A stretch of 64,000 nt of DNA. Origin: Bacillota bacterium. GTDB lineage: Bacteria; Bacillota; Clostridia; Oscillospirales; Oscillospiraceae. The notes beneath the pieces were generated by a model. That model was not told where the DNA came from. It searched no databases and was given only the letters and a program-made list of their open reading frames with translations. The position numbers and the translations under genes were made by a program. This document shows positions 36,067 through 44,904 of the stretch, in pieces (positions within the stretch are counted from its first letter, which is position 1; every line of letters begins with the position of its first letter). The stretch spans positions 62,001 through 126,000 of the forward strand of contig JAEWKA010000004.1 in NCBI GenBank assembly GCA_023386265.1. The letters are read 5' to 3'.

Positions 36067-36083
36067 AGCTGACAGAAACAGAC

Positions 36084-36124
36084 GCAGGGTGCGCCCCGAA
36101 ACATGGGCCGCACCCTGCTTTTAA
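36084..36124 (+). terminator. Terminator of the liv operon
   Basis: GCAGGGTGCG pairs with CGCACCCTGC, extended inward with one mismatch, then T-run. The stem starts at 36084. Confidence 0.8.
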
Positions 36125-36176
36125 AAAAGCGCGCATTAAAGACATACCTGCGCAAGACTATATGGGAGAAAAGAAC

Positions 36177-36572
36177 ATGGACTACACAGAAAAGGCGAGA
36201 GAGATGTTTTCAAGCGATATTTATGCGGTCGAAACCACTGGTGTTAAAATTGAGGAGGTAAGACCCAATTATTGCAAATGCAGCCTTTGGACAGACAGGC
36301 GTCATTATAACGTCAACGGGAACGTGATGGGCGGCGCTATATTTACTCTGGCGGACTATGCCTTCGGCGTCGCAGCAAATATAGAAAACCCTTCGGCGGT
36401 TTCATTAACGAGCACGATTAATTTCATAAGACCTACGAAAGGCCCTGTCCTTTATGCTGAAGCGAAATGCATCAAAAACGGGCGGAGTATAGCCTTCTTC
36501 GATGTAATTGTGACTGACAGCGATGGCAATATCATCGCTTCTGTTATTGCAAATGGCTTTCGAAAACAGTAA
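36177..36572 (+). CDS. PaaI-type hotdog-fold thioesterase
   Basis: 131 residues. The hotdog-fold motif NVNGNVMGGAIFTLADYAFG (about 42-61) includes the helix that holds the thioesterase active site; HGG of PaaI is replaced by MGG here. It should hydrolyse acyl-CoA thioesters in the cytoplasm. The ATG at 36177 has GGGAG seven bases upstream and is preferred to the ATG at 36162. It stands between the liv terminator and its own bidirectional terminator, so it is probably monocistronic or reads from liv. Confidence 0.85.
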   Translation: MDYTEKAREMFSSDIYAVETTGVKIEEVRPNYCKCSLWTDRRHYNVNGNVMGGAIFTLADYAFGVAANIENPSAVSLTSTINFIRPTKGPVLYAEAKCIKNGRSIAFFDVIVTDSDGNIIASVIANGFRKQ

Positions 36573-36593
36573 GCACTGATTCGGGGCAAAGTT

Positions 36594-36631
36594 AAAAAAG
36601 GACTGTTCCTTAATCGGAACAGTCCTTTTTT
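36594..36631. terminator. Bidirectional terminator
   Basis: A 16-bp perfect stem (36594-36609 with 36616-36631) with A and T tracts on both flanks, between the convergent thioesterase and enoate reductase genes. Confidence 0.92.
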
Positions 36632-36643
36632 ATCAGACAAATC

Positions 36644-38707
36644 TTACAGCTTTGAAGCAAGCTCAATTGCCTGAGCTATGGCGTCCGAGACCTTGCCGGG
36701 GTGCAGGGAGTCGCCGATGTTATAAATTTCGTTGCAGTCGTCCTTGAGCATCTCGAAAAGCTTGTCGTCAGGAAGAGCACCCGCGGCGATAACAATTGTG
36801 TCGCAGGGGATGCTGACTCGAATCTGCTTTTCTGGCTCAACGACGCCGTTCTCGCGCTCTTTCGCTTTCTGTTCGCGGGATTTCTGTTCTAGGGCCTCAA
36901 GCTCGACGCTTGTGTCCGTAACCTCAAGTATCTTTGCAAAGGGATACTGCTTCACGCTGAAGCGGGCAAGCTCCTTCATAAGCGGCCATGCAGTGCCCTG
37001 TTCAAAGCCAGTGCCGATTTTAACAATATCGACGATTGTCACGTTTCTGCGCGTCTCATCGAGCAATGACAGAACTTTTTCGGTGGATTCGGAACGCTGA
37101 GATAGCATGAAATAGATTTCTTCAGGAGAAAGTGCCGCTTCATAGGCGAGATAGTCCGCGCATTCGCAGCCGACGGCTCCTCCGCCAACAATAACGACAT
37201 CTTTGCCAGCTATCACCTTGCCGCTGAGAATATCATAAGTGGTATAAACGGGTATTTTGCCGCTGCCGGGAAGTGTAATCATCTTTGGGATGTTTCCGGT
37301 AGCCATGACGAGAACATCAAAACCGGAGGTCTTGATTTCGTCGGCAGACGCGTGCCTGTTGAGAACGAGCTCGATGCCCAGTTTCTTAAAAGCCGCAGTG
37401 TAATATGTAACAAGGTTCAAAAACTCACGTTTCGCGTGCGGAGCCGCGGCCAGATGCAGCTGCCCGCCGATGCGGTCGGATTTCTCCCAAACTGTGACGT
37501 TATGTCCCTTAAGAGCCGCCTGCACCGCAAATTCGCAGCCTGCGACGCCCGCGCCAAGCACAAGAATCGCCTTTGATTCGCTTGAGCGATGTCTTCTAAG
37601 ACGATATTCCTTGCCTGCATAGCCGTTGACAAGGCACTCGACAGGCTCGGCAAAAAAGGTCTTTGCAAGACAGCCCTGGTTGCAGGCGACACAACGCCTT
37701 ATGACGGAGAACTCGTCGTTCATGGTCTTCTTCGGCCAATCAGGGTCTGCTATGAGCGGACGTCCAAGGCTAACGAAATCTGCCTCACAGGTCGCAAGAA
37801 CTCTTTCAGCAACGGCTGGGTCGTTTATGCGGTTTGATGCCGCTACGGGGACGCTGACAGCATCCTTGACAGCCGCCGCAAGATAGGTGAAGCCCGCTCG
37901 CGGCAGGTCGCCCGTGAGCTGAGGCACAATCGCCTCATGCCAGCCGCCGGTTACGTTTATCAGATCGACGCCTGCTTTTTCAAGCAGCTTTGCAAATAAA
38001 GCGGTTTCATCATTGGTGTTAGAACCGGGGACAAAATCGTTGCCCGCGATACGAACGCAGATGGGATAATCCTCACCAACCGCGTTTCGGATAGCGGCGA
38101 CGACTTCAAGAGGAAAGCGTGTACGGTTTTCCCATGAGCCGCCGTATTCGTCAGTGCGTAGGTTTGTTTTAGGGGAGAGGAACTGACTAATGAGATAGCC
38201 GGCGGAAGCGGAAATTTCAACAATGTCAAAGCCAGCTTTTTTTGCTCTCACCGCCGCATCAGCCCATTTGGAGATGACTTCTTTCATCTCGTCCTGAGTC
38301 ATTTCCTTCGGCATCTCTTTTGTAAATTTACTCAAAACGGCGGAGGGTGCCAAAGCTTCTCGCCCATCATTTGCGATGGAATGGGCATAGGCACCGGCGT
38401 GGTAGAGCTGAACTCCGACCTTAGCGCCGCGCTTATGCATCCCATCAGTAAATTCACGATAACCGGCAATGAACTCGTCTGTTTGCAGACTCATCATGCC
38501 GGGAGAACCGCCAAATTCGTCAAAGCGGCAGCCGCCGACAAAAATCAGCCCCGCGCCGCCCTCTGCGCGACGCCAATAGAACTCGTTAAAACGCTCATTT
38601 GCAAAGCCGTCCATGTTGTACATGAGATGAATGGCCGGCATGATAATGCGGTTTTTAAGTTCGAGATTGCGTATTCTGATCGGCTGAAAAAGTCTATAGT
38701 ACTGCAT
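36644..38707 (-). CDS. NADH:flavin oxidoreductase / enoate reductase (Old Yellow Enzyme with Fe-S and FAD domains)
   Basis: 687 residues in the layout of 2,4-dienoyl-CoA reductase, BaiCD and clostridial 2-enoate reductases. Residues 1-330 form the FMN barrel (QPIRIRNLELKNRIIMPA; GADLIN-type strands). A [4Fe-4S] motif CVACNQGC, with a further cysteine 12 residues on, lies near 340-360. Two dinucleotide folds follow: VLGAGVAGCEFA (about 390) and VIVGGGAVGCECA (about 500). It reduces an activated carbon-carbon double bond with NADH. The start at 38707 follows AGGCGGC. It lies 8 bases after hypB; substrate unknown. Confidence 0.87.
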   Translation of the reverse strand: MQYYRLFQPIRIRNLELKNRIIMPAIHLMYNMDGFANERFNEFYWRRAEGGAGLIFVGGCRFDEFGGSPGMMSLQTDEFIAGYREFTDGMHKRGAKVGVQLYHAGAYAHSIANDGREALAPSAVLSKFTKEMPKEMTQDEMKEVISKWADAAVRAKKAGFDIVEISASAGYLISQFLSPKTNLRTDEYGGSWENRTRFPLEVVAAIRNAVGEDYPICVRIAGNDFVPGSNTNDETALFAKLLEKAGVDLINVTGGWHEAIVPQLTGDLPRAGFTYLAAAVKDAVSVPVAASNRINDPAVAERVLATCEADFVSLGRPLIADPDWPKKTMNDEFSVIRRCVACNQGCLAKTFFAEPVECLVNGYAGKEYRLRRHRSSESKAILVLGAGVAGCEFAVQAALKGHNVTVWEKSDRIGGQLHLAAAPHAKREFLNLVTYYTAAFKKLGIELVLNRHASADEIKTSGFDVLVMATGNIPKMITLPGSGKIPVYTTYDILSGKVIAGKDVVIVGGGAVGCECADYLAYEAALSPEEIYFMLSQRSESTEKVLSLLDETRRNVTIVDIVKIGTGFEQGTAWPLMKELARFSVKQYPFAKILEVTDTSVELEALEQKSREQKAKERENGVVEPEKQIRVSIPCDTIVIAAGALPDDKLFEMLKDDCNEIYNIGDSLHPGKVSDAIAQAIELASKL

Positions 38708-38715
38708 AATGCCGC

Positions 38716-39384
38716 CTATTTGTTCCACTCGCGGATTTTTGCCGCAAGCCAGTCGGTCCATTCCTTTATGCCCTCACCGGTTCTGGCGGAGATTTCGAAT
38801 ACAGCGACGTCGGGATTGAGCTTTCTGACACGCTCTCTAACGGCGTCGGAATTAAAGTCAAAATATGGTTTAACGTCGATTTTGTTGATGAGCAGTGCGG
38901 ATACCTTTGAGAACATGAGGGGGTACTTGAGAGGCTTGTCGTCGCCCTCGGGAACGCTGAGAAGCATTACGTCAAATGAAGCGCCGGTATCGAATTCAGC
39001 AGGGCAAACGAGATTGCCGACATTTTCGAGAACTACAAAATCCAAATCCTCGGTGCCGAACTCATTGATACCGCTTTCGGTCATGCAGGCGTCAAGATGG
39101 CACATACCGCCGGTGTGGAGCTGAATTGCCTTAGTACCGGCTTTCGCGATAGTCTCCGCGTCAACTGCGGAGTCAATGTCTGCTTCCATTACGCCAATTT
39201 TGAACTCATCTCTCAACATTTCTATAGTGCGCAGAAGTGTCGTTGTCTTGCCTGAGCCGGGAGAGGACATGAGGTTCATCAGACAGGTGTGTTCCTTTTT
39301 AAGTCTTGCTCTCAGTCTTTCAGCCTCGCGATCGTTGTTCTCATAGACGCTCTGCTTGATTTCAAATATACGTACGTTATCCAT
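38716..39384 (-). CDS. hypB: HypB-like nickel-insertion GTPase
   Basis: 222 residues, SIMIBI-class GTPase. P-loop SSPGSGKTT (40-48), the metal/GTP-site block HTGGMCHLDA (90-99; Cys95, His96), VLENVGNLVCPAEFD, and the nucleotide-base motif INKID. HypB delivers nickel to [NiFe]-hydrogenase precursors or other nickel enzymes. There is no N-terminal cysteine or histidine-rich nickel store. No other hyp or hydrogenase gene is in the window. It lies between a sigma-54 activator (55 bases upstream) and the enoate reductase (8 bases downstream). Confidence 0.88.
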   Translation of the reverse strand: MDNVRIFEIKQSVYENNDREAERLRARLKKEHTCLMNLMSSPGSGKTTTLLRTIEMLRDEFKIGVMEADIDSAVDAETIAKAGTKAIQLHTGGMCHLDACMTESGINEFGTEDLDFVVLENVGNLVCPAEFDTGASFDVMLLSVPEGDDKPLKYPLMFSKVSALLINKIDVKPYFDFNSDAVRERVRKLNPDVAVFEISARTGEGIKEWTDWLAAKIREWNK

Positions 39385-39439
39385 TATTAAGTATCCTTTC
39401 TTGATTTGAATTATTCTATAGTTTGAAGCGGAAGCGGCG

Positions 39440-41389
39440 TCAGTTCATGCCGAACTCCTGCATTCTCCTGTAAAATGTACTGCGCGAAAGTCCAAGATAT
39501 TCGGCGGCCTTCGACCTGTTGTTTCGGCACTTTCGTAGTGCCATTTCGAACTTTTCTTTTTCGTCCAGACCGTATATGTCATAAGGTATCGTTGCGGCCG
39601 GCGCTTCTTCCGGTAAGGTTTCGAGGAAGTAATCGCCCAGATAATTGTGAATTTCCTTTTCGGTAATCAAGGTTTCCTCATGGGTGCTGATTATACCCTC
39701 CAAAAGATTCTGAAGCTCGCGCAGGTTGCCCGGCCACGAGTATTTGCCCAAAAACTCAAGAGCGTTTTTTGAAAGACGTATATCGGGCTTTCCCATTCGC
39801 GCGCAAAGTTTCTTTAAAAAGTATTCCGCAAACAAGTAAACGTCCGCTCCTCTGTTTTTTAATGGCGGAATGTTGATTCTGATTATACTCAAACGATAGA
39901 ATAAATCCTCACGAAAGAGCTTTTTCTCAATGAGCTCCTTCAAGTTCTTGTTGGAAGCAGCGATTATTCGGACATCAACCTCAATGAGGTCATTGCCGCC
40001 GACCTTGCGGAAGGTTTTTTCTTCCAGAACGCGGAGGAGGACGGACTGTACCTCCATAGGCATATCGCCGATTTCATCCAAAAACAGAGTGCCGTGGTTG
40101 GCAAGTTCAAATTTGCCGATAGAGCCCTCTCTTTTTGCACCTGTGAACGCGCCGCTTTCGTAACCGAAGAGCTCACTCGCGATGAGCTCCTTTGAAAATG
40201 CCGCGCAGTTTATCGCGACAAAGGGCTTGTGGCTGCGCTTGCTGCTGTTGTGAATAGCCTGCGCAAAAACGTCCTTGCCGACGCCGCTTTCGCCCTGAAT
40301 AAGAATGTTACTGTCGCTTTGAGCTGCGATTTTGCTGCGCTTTATGGTTTCGAGCATCAGGTCGTTTTCTCCGATGATGTCGTTGAAGGTGTATCGAGCG
40401 TTGTTATCGGTGAATTTGGATGACATTTTGTTCGCTCGTCCGTTCGAACTGAACGAAATGGTAATGCCGTCCGGATGGAACTTATTCTGCTTATATGTAG
40501 CGGTGCTCATATTGACATAAACCCTGCCGCTGCTGACGGAAATGGGAAGAACCTTATCGCTGACGAGCTTTTTTGATTCGAGTATGCTCCAAAACTCTCT
40601 GTTTTCGGGAAGCGGAAGGATGATTTCCTCAAGCGTAAGGTGATAGGTATCAGGCTTTTTTATACCGAGTATTTTAAAGACCTGATCGTTAATGATAACG
40701 ACTTCGTTTCTGCCCTTCTTTTGCCGCAGAAAAATCGAACCTGATTCCTCCTCGCTTGACGTAAACATATCAATACTTTGAAACAGAAACACGTCAAGTT
40801 CAATCGATCTTGCAATCGTTATGGCGACCGAAAGCAGATACTGGTCGCGCTTTTCCTGTGGAACGGCGATAATAATGCTTCCATAAATTTCATTTTCGGT
40901 GAGGCAGACCGGAGCAAAGTAGTAGGAGCCGTCAATTAGAAAGCGAGCATAGTTACTGTAGCCATGCATGTCCGCAGCTTTGCGGCCCTGTATGCCGATT
41001 GTAAACGGGTTTGCGCCGATGCTGTCCTCCGACCATTTAGTGCCGCTTTTTATCCCTGATTGGCTGAGCCAGTCATTTTCATCGGGGATGCCGTATATTC
41101 TCAGAAGGACGCCGTCCTTGCTGAAGAGAAGGACCCGAATATCACTCTCGGTGTTATTGGCAATGAAATGATTTATTACCCAGTCAGAGCAAATCATCAA
41201 ACGCTTATAGCTCTTTTTTGTTCTTTCAAGCTCGGTTTGAGTAAGTTCTTTCGGCATGACCTTGCTATAATCAATGTTACGGTTGTCGCTGCGTTTCCAT
41301 GAGTTCGAAATTGCCGCATTTGCAAAATCGAAGCCTTCCAGACCCTTATGCAGCCCGACCCAATTTTCGATGTTTTGCTGCTTCTGCAT
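39440..41389 (-). CDS. Sigma-54-dependent transcriptional activator (AcoR-like)
   Basis: 649 residues. An N-terminal GAF-type sensor region (about 60-205) is followed by a PAS-like segment (about 225-310). The AAA+ domain carries Walker A GESGVGKD (366-373), the sigma-54 contact loop GAFTGA (413-418) and Walker B GTLFLDEIGD (433-442). The C-terminus is a Fis-type helix-turn-helix (NRSKAAEYLGLSRSTFYRRM). It senses a small molecule and opens sigma-54 promoters. I see no convincing GG-N10-GC promoter adjacent, so its target could be elsewhere. The ATG follows AAAGGAACGG. Confidence 0.92.
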   Translation of the reverse strand: MQKQQNIENWVGLHKGLEGFDFANAAISNSWKRSDNRNIDYSKVMPKELTQTELERTKKSYKRLMICSDWVINHFIANNTESDIRVLLFSKDGVLLRIYGIPDENDWLSQSGIKSGTKWSEDSIGANPFTIGIQGRKAADMHGYSNYARFLIDGSYYFAPVCLTENEIYGSIIIAVPQEKRDQYLLSVAITIARSIELDVFLFQSIDMFTSSEEESGSIFLRQKKGRNEVVIINDQVFKILGIKKPDTYHLTLEEIILPLPENREFWSILESKKLVSDKVLPISVSSGRVYVNMSTATYKQNKFHPDGITISFSSNGRANKMSSKFTDNNARYTFNDIIGENDLMLETIKRSKIAAQSDSNILIQGESGVGKDVFAQAIHNSSKRSHKPFVAINCAAFSKELIASELFGYESGAFTGAKREGSIGKFELANHGTLFLDEIGDMPMEVQSVLLRVLEEKTFRKVGGNDLIEVDVRIIAASNKNLKELIEKKLFREDLFYRLSIIRINIPPLKNRGADVYLFAEYFLKKLCARMGKPDIRLSKNALEFLGKYSWPGNLRELQNLLEGIISTHEETLITEKEIHNYLGDYFLETLPEEAPAATIPYDIYGLDEKEKFEMALRKCRNNRSKAAEYLGLSRSTFYRRMQEFGMN

Positions 41390-41576
41390 GAAAAACCGTT
41401 CCTTTCATGGGAAAAAATGTGCAAGGACATGATATTAAGAAAAATAATTACAAAATGTTTAATATTGATACAGAGTTAACAAAAGATGATTCTAAGTTGT
41501 TCCATATAATTGTATCATATTTTTATATATGTATCAAGTATCCAATTGCATAGAAATTATAAAATCCATATTCGGC

Positions 41577-41610
41577 TTGACGTACGCAGTGGCTTGTTAT
41601 ATTTTATAAT
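41577..41610 (+). promoter_or_regulatory. Weak promoter candidate for the dehydrogenase-transketolase operon
   Basis: TTGACG (41577-41582) with TATTTT at 41600-41605 (spacer 17), or a better TATAAT at 41605-41610 (spacer 22). Neither combination is ideal. Confidence 0.35.
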
Positions 41611-41651
41611 AGTGCTAATAAACGGCAAATTCTTCATTAGGGAGAGCTTTG

Positions 41652-42611
41652 ATGAAAATTGTTATTCTGGACGCGTATGCAATTAACCCCGGTGATGTTT
41701 CGTGGGACAGCCTCAAGGAGCTGGGGGAAGCAAATATTTATGATCATACCCCCAGTGAACTGGCTTTAGAGAGAATTCAAGACGCAGAAATCGTTCTTGT
41801 TAACAAGACAGAGTTTACAGGCGAGATGATGGATAAGTGCGGGAAGCTGAGATATATCGGCGAGCTTGCCACAGGATATAATAACATTGATCTCAAAGCG
41901 GCGACAGAACGTGGAATACCGGTATGCAATATTCCGGCTTACAGCACTCCGTCAGTTGTGCAGCATACCTTCGCGCTGCTTTTGGAGCTTTGCATGCACA
42001 CAGGGCGACACAGTGAAGGTGTGATGGCCGGAAAATGGAACAAGTGCCGCGATTTCTGCTATTGGGATATGCCGTTAATGGAGCTCTCCGGCAAGACGCT
42101 CGGCATAATCGGCTTTGGACAAATTGGAAGAGAAGTCGCAAAAACTGCGGTCTGCTTCGGAATTAAGGTCATTGCCTGCGCGGCGCATCCAAAAAGCGAA
42201 TCGGGCATTGAGGGCGTAACGATGACAACGATGGATGAAATTATCTCCACTTCCGACATCATCAGTCTGCACTGTCCGCTTACGCAGGAGAGCAAAGGCT
42301 TAATCTGCAAGGAAACTATCGCAAAAATGCGGGATGGGGCTATAATAATCAACACAGCGCGCGGCGGACTGGTAAACGAGCAGGATGCGGCGGATGCGCT
42401 TGTGAGCGGAAAGATTGGCGGCTTCGCTGCCGACGTCCTGGCGCAGGAACCGCCAAAGAACGGCAGCCCTCTTTTCGGATGCCCAAACTGCATAATTACA
42501 CCGCACATTGGCTGGGCGCCGATTGAAAGCAGAAAAAGGCTCATAGATGTAGCAACTGAAAATGTCCGCGCGTTTTTGGACGGACATCCGCAGAATAAAG
42601 TCAACCAATAA
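41652..42611 (+). CDS. D-2-hydroxyacid dehydrogenase
   Basis: 319 residues. The Rossmann motif GIIGFGQIG (151-159) is in place. The catalytic triad is visible: Arg237 in INTARGGLV, Glu266 in DVLAQEP, and His285 in ITPHIGWAP. The family reduces 2-keto acids such as hydroxypyruvate or glyoxylate with NAD(P)H. The ATG at 41652 has GGGAGAG upstream; the preceding TTG codon is not needed. It is followed after 14 bases by a split transketolase, suggesting a role in hydroxypyruvate or glycerate metabolism. Confidence 0.88.
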   Translation: MKIVILDAYAINPGDVSWDSLKELGEANIYDHTPSELALERIQDAEIVLVNKTEFTGEMMDKCGKLRYIGELATGYNNIDLKAATERGIPVCNIPAYSTPSVVQHTFALLLELCMHTGRHSEGVMAGKWNKCRDFCYWDMPLMELSGKTLGIIGFGQIGREVAKTAVCFGIKVIACAAHPKSESGIEGVTMTTMDEIISTSDIISLHCPLTQESKGLICKETIAKMRDGAIIINTARGGLVNEQDAADALVSGKIGGFAADVLAQEPPKNGSPLFGCPNCIITPHIGWAPIESRKRLIDVATENVRAFLDGHPQNKVNQ

Positions 42612-42625
42612 AGGGAGGAAACAAA

Positions 42626-43456
42626 ATGCCACTATCAAAAGCGCGGATTGCAGAGCTTAACGAGCTTTGCAGAGGTTTCCGCATTGATGTACTCAAGGCC
42701 ATACATGGAATTCAGTCGGGTCATCCGGGCGGAAGTCTATCGGTATGTGAAATTATTACTTTGCTCTATCAGGAACGGATGAACATTGATTCAGCAAAAC
42801 CTCAAGACCCTGACCGGGACAGACTTGTCCTCTGCAAGGGACACGCCGCGCCCATGCTTTACAGAAATCTCATTGAAAAGGGTTTTCTCCCGAAGGACAG
42901 CATGGCAACGCTTCGCCGAATCGACAGCCTGCTTCAGGGACATCCCTCAATTCACACTCCCGGCGTTGAAATGCCTTCCGGCCCGCTTGGAATCGGGCTT
43001 TCGGCGGCGCAGGGTATGGCGATGGGACTGAAGCTGAATAACAGCCACGCGAGGGTCTACGCCGTTTTGGGCGACGGAGAGCTCGACGAGGGTACAGTAT
43101 GGGAAGCGGCAATGTCCGCCCCGAAATACAAGCTTTCAAACCTCACCGCAATCGTGGACTATAACAAGGTTCAGCTTGACGGCACAACAGATGAAATCAT
43201 GCCGATACGCGATCTTTCAGCAAAGTGGCATAGCTTTGGCTGGAATGTCATTGAGTGCAACGGACACGACTTCAAGGAACTGACCGCCGCGCTTGACGCA
43301 AGCGAGAAGATTAATGACGGTCCCGTTGTAATTATAGCAAGCACTGTTAAGGGCAAGGGCGTCTCGTTCATGGAGGGCAAGGCCGCGTGGCACGGTAAGC
43401 CACTTACGGATGAAGACTTAGCGAAGACAATCGCAGAACTCGGAGGTGAAAACTGA
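42626..43456 (+). CDS. Transketolase, N-terminal (TPP-binding) subunit
   Basis: 276 residues, equal to the first third of a full transketolase. GHPGGSLS (about 33-40), CKGHAAPMLY and the thiamine-diphosphate/magnesium motif GDGELDEGTVWEAAM (about 150-164), continuing to VDYNKVQLDG, are present. With the next gene's product it forms the complete enzyme, moving two-carbon units between sugar phosphates. AGGGAGG precedes the ATG. Its stop overlaps the next start by one base. Confidence 0.93.
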   Translation: MPLSKARIAELNELCRGFRIDVLKAIHGIQSGHPGGSLSVCEIITLLYQERMNIDSAKPQDPDRDRLVLCKGHAAPMLYRNLIEKGFLPKDSMATLRRIDSLLQGHPSIHTPGVEMPSGPLGIGLSAAQGMAMGLKLNNSHARVYAVLGDGELDEGTVWEAAMSAPKYKLSNLTAIVDYNKVQLDGTTDEIMPIRDLSAKWHSFGWNVIECNGHDFKELTAALDASEKINDGPVVIIASTVKGKGVSFMEGKAAWHGKPLTDEDLAKTIAELGGEN

Positions 43457-44394
43457 TGGCAAAGGCAATCAGAGAAGTATACGGCTCCGTACTCGCTGAG
43501 CTCGGAGAAAAAAATAAGGATATCGTCGTGCTGGATGCCGACCTGTCCGGCTCGACGAAGAGCGGCGTTTTTGGAAAAGCTCACCCCGATCGCTTCTTCA
43601 ACATGGGTATTGCGGAGAGTAACATGGTCGCAACCGCGGCGGGACTATCCACAACCGGCAAGATACCTTTTGTGAACACATTCACGGTGTTTCTAACGAC
43701 ACTCGGACTTATTGCGACGCGCGCGCAGGTCTGCTACGGAAACCTGAACGTCAAGTTCGGCGGAGCCTACTGCGGAATGTCGGATGCTTTCGACGGCGCG
43801 ACGCATCACGCGACAGAGGACATCGCTGTGATGCGCTCTCTGCCGAATATGACGGTCATCGTTCCTTCGGATGAAAGAAGCACCCGCTGGGCAACGGAGT
43901 TTGCAATCGAGCACCAAGGCCCTGTGTATCTGCGTCTCTCGCGAGACGTGTACCCCGACCTCTATAACGAGGAGACGAAGCTTGAATGCGGGAAAGGCGC
44001 GATTGTCAGAGACGGCAAGGACGTAACTGTTATAGCCTGCGGACTTCTGGTTCATAAGGCAATTGAAGCAGCAGAAATTTTGAAGGACAAGGGCATTTCT
44101 GTCCGCGTCGTCGATATGTACAGCATAAAGCCCATCGATAAGGAGCTTATCTTGAAATGTGCAGCCGAAACAGGCGCGATTGTTACCGCTGAGGAGCATA
44201 ATATTTTCGGCGGGCTTGGCGGAGCGGTTTCCGAAGTTCTCGCGTGGGGAGGAGCCTCTGCCCCGACAGAATTCGTCGGCATTCAGGACACGTTTACGGA
44301 AAGCGCGCCTTATTCACAGCTCCTCGCAAAATACGGCGTCGACGCTAACGGAGTAATTGCCGGTATAGAAAAGGTGCTTGCACGCAAGAAGTAA
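43456..44394 (+). CDS. Transketolase, C-terminal subunit
   Basis: 312 residues with the pyrimidine-binding and C-terminal domains. Visible: VLDADLSGSTK, FNMGIAESNMVATAAGLS (the glutamate that activates thiamine diphosphate lies in GIAESN, about 53-58), and YLRLSRD. One-base overlap (TGATG) with the partner gene ensures equal synthesis. Split transketolases are common in Clostridia and Archaea. The C-terminal domain (VRVVDMYSIKPID) is complete. Confidence 0.93.
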   Translation: MAKAIREVYGSVLAELGEKNKDIVVLDADLSGSTKSGVFGKAHPDRFFNMGIAESNMVATAAGLSTTGKIPFVNTFTVFLTTLGLIATRAQVCYGNLNVKFGGAYCGMSDAFDGATHHATEDIAVMRSLPNMTVIVPSDERSTRWATEFAIEHQGPVYLRLSRDVYPDLYNEETKLECGKGAIVRDGKDVTVIACGLLVHKAIEAAEILKDKGISVRVVDMYSIKPIDKELILKCAAETGAIVTAEEHNIFGGLGGAVSEVLAWGGASAPTEFVGIQDTFTESAPYSQLLAKYGVDANGVIAGIEKVLARKK

Positions 44395-44409
44395 TCCGGC
44401 GTTCATAGG

Positions 44410-44443
44410 GGCGGCGTTTTACGATAAAATGCCGCCTTTTTTT
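44410..44443 (+). terminator. Terminator after the transketolase genes
   Basis: A 12-bp stem with one G-T pair (44410-44421 with 44425-44436), three-base loop, seven T. Confidence 0.9.
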
Positions 44444-44491
44444 ACCTTTAATCCTATATTTTTAAAAGTTTAAAAATATAGGAAGTTTGTA

Positions 44492-44520
44492 TTGACAGGG
44501 TCGGACTTGTTTAGTATAAT
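44492..44520 (+). promoter_or_regulatory. Consensus promoter of the tRNA cluster
   Basis: Perfect TTGACA (44492-44497) and TATAAT (44515-44520), spacer 17, about 30 bases before the first tRNA. Confidence 0.92.
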
Positions 44521-44550
44521 AACTCTTGCCTGTTCTTCAGAACAATACAT

Positions 44551-44627
44551 GGCGGCGTAGCTCAGCTGGCTAGAGCATTCGGTTCATACCCGGAGTGTCA
44601 CCGGTTCAAATCCAGTCGCCGCTACCA
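44551..44627 (+). tRNA. tRNA-Met (CAT, elongator)
   Basis: A 77-base cloverleaf with encoded CCA. The anticodon loop reads TTCATAC. G1 can pair with U72, so it is not the initiator tRNA. The T-stem ACCGG/CCAGT contains one C-A mismatch, whereas a T in place of the second C would pair. Confidence 0.92.
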
Positions 44628-44660
44628 AAATGGGAGTGCTTTTTGTGCTCCCAGTAATAT

Positions 44661-44735
44661 GGCCCGTTGGTCAAGTGGTTAAGACACCGCCCTTTCACGG
44701 CGGTATCATGGGTTCGAATCCCGTACGGGTCACCA
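44661..44735 (+). tRNA. tRNA-Glu (TTC)
   Basis: A 75-base cloverleaf; acceptor GGCCCGT/ACGGGTC, anticodon TTC in CTTTCAC, encoded CCA. It follows tRNA-Met by 33 bases containing a GGGAG...CTCCC hairpin. Confidence 0.95.
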
Positions 44736-44743
44736 CAGTTTTG

Positions 44744-44768
44744 AAGGGAGCATTTGCTCCCTTTTTTT
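44744..44768 (+). terminator. Terminator inside the tRNA cluster
   Basis: AAGGGAGC pairs with GCTCCCTT across a TTT-type loop, followed by seven T, between tRNA-Glu and tRNA-Val. It may be leaky or serve as the end of the first two tRNAs. Confidence 0.8.
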
Positions 44769-44774
44769 GTAAAT

Positions 44775-44851
44775 GGAGGCTTAGCTCAGCTGGTTAGAGC
44801 GCATGCTTCACACGCATGAGGTCGACGGTTCGATCCCGCCAGTCTCCACCA
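44775..44851 (+). tRNA. tRNA-Val (CAC)
   Basis: A 77-base cloverleaf; acceptor GGAGGCT/AGTCTCC with one G-T pair, anticodon CAC within TTCACAC, encoded CCA. The T-stem GACGG/CCGCC contains an A-C mismatch. Confidence 0.92.
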
Positions 44852-44856
44852 ATTGA

Positions 44857-44900
44857 AAAGCCCCGAAAGTGTTGATATATCAATACTTTCGGGGCTTTTT
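44857..44900 (+). terminator. Terminator after the tRNA cluster
   Basis: A long stem (AAAAGCCCCGAAAGT with ACTTTCGGGGCTTTT, and TTGAT/ATCAA inside), then T-run. Confidence 0.92.
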
Positions 44901-44904
44901 CCTT

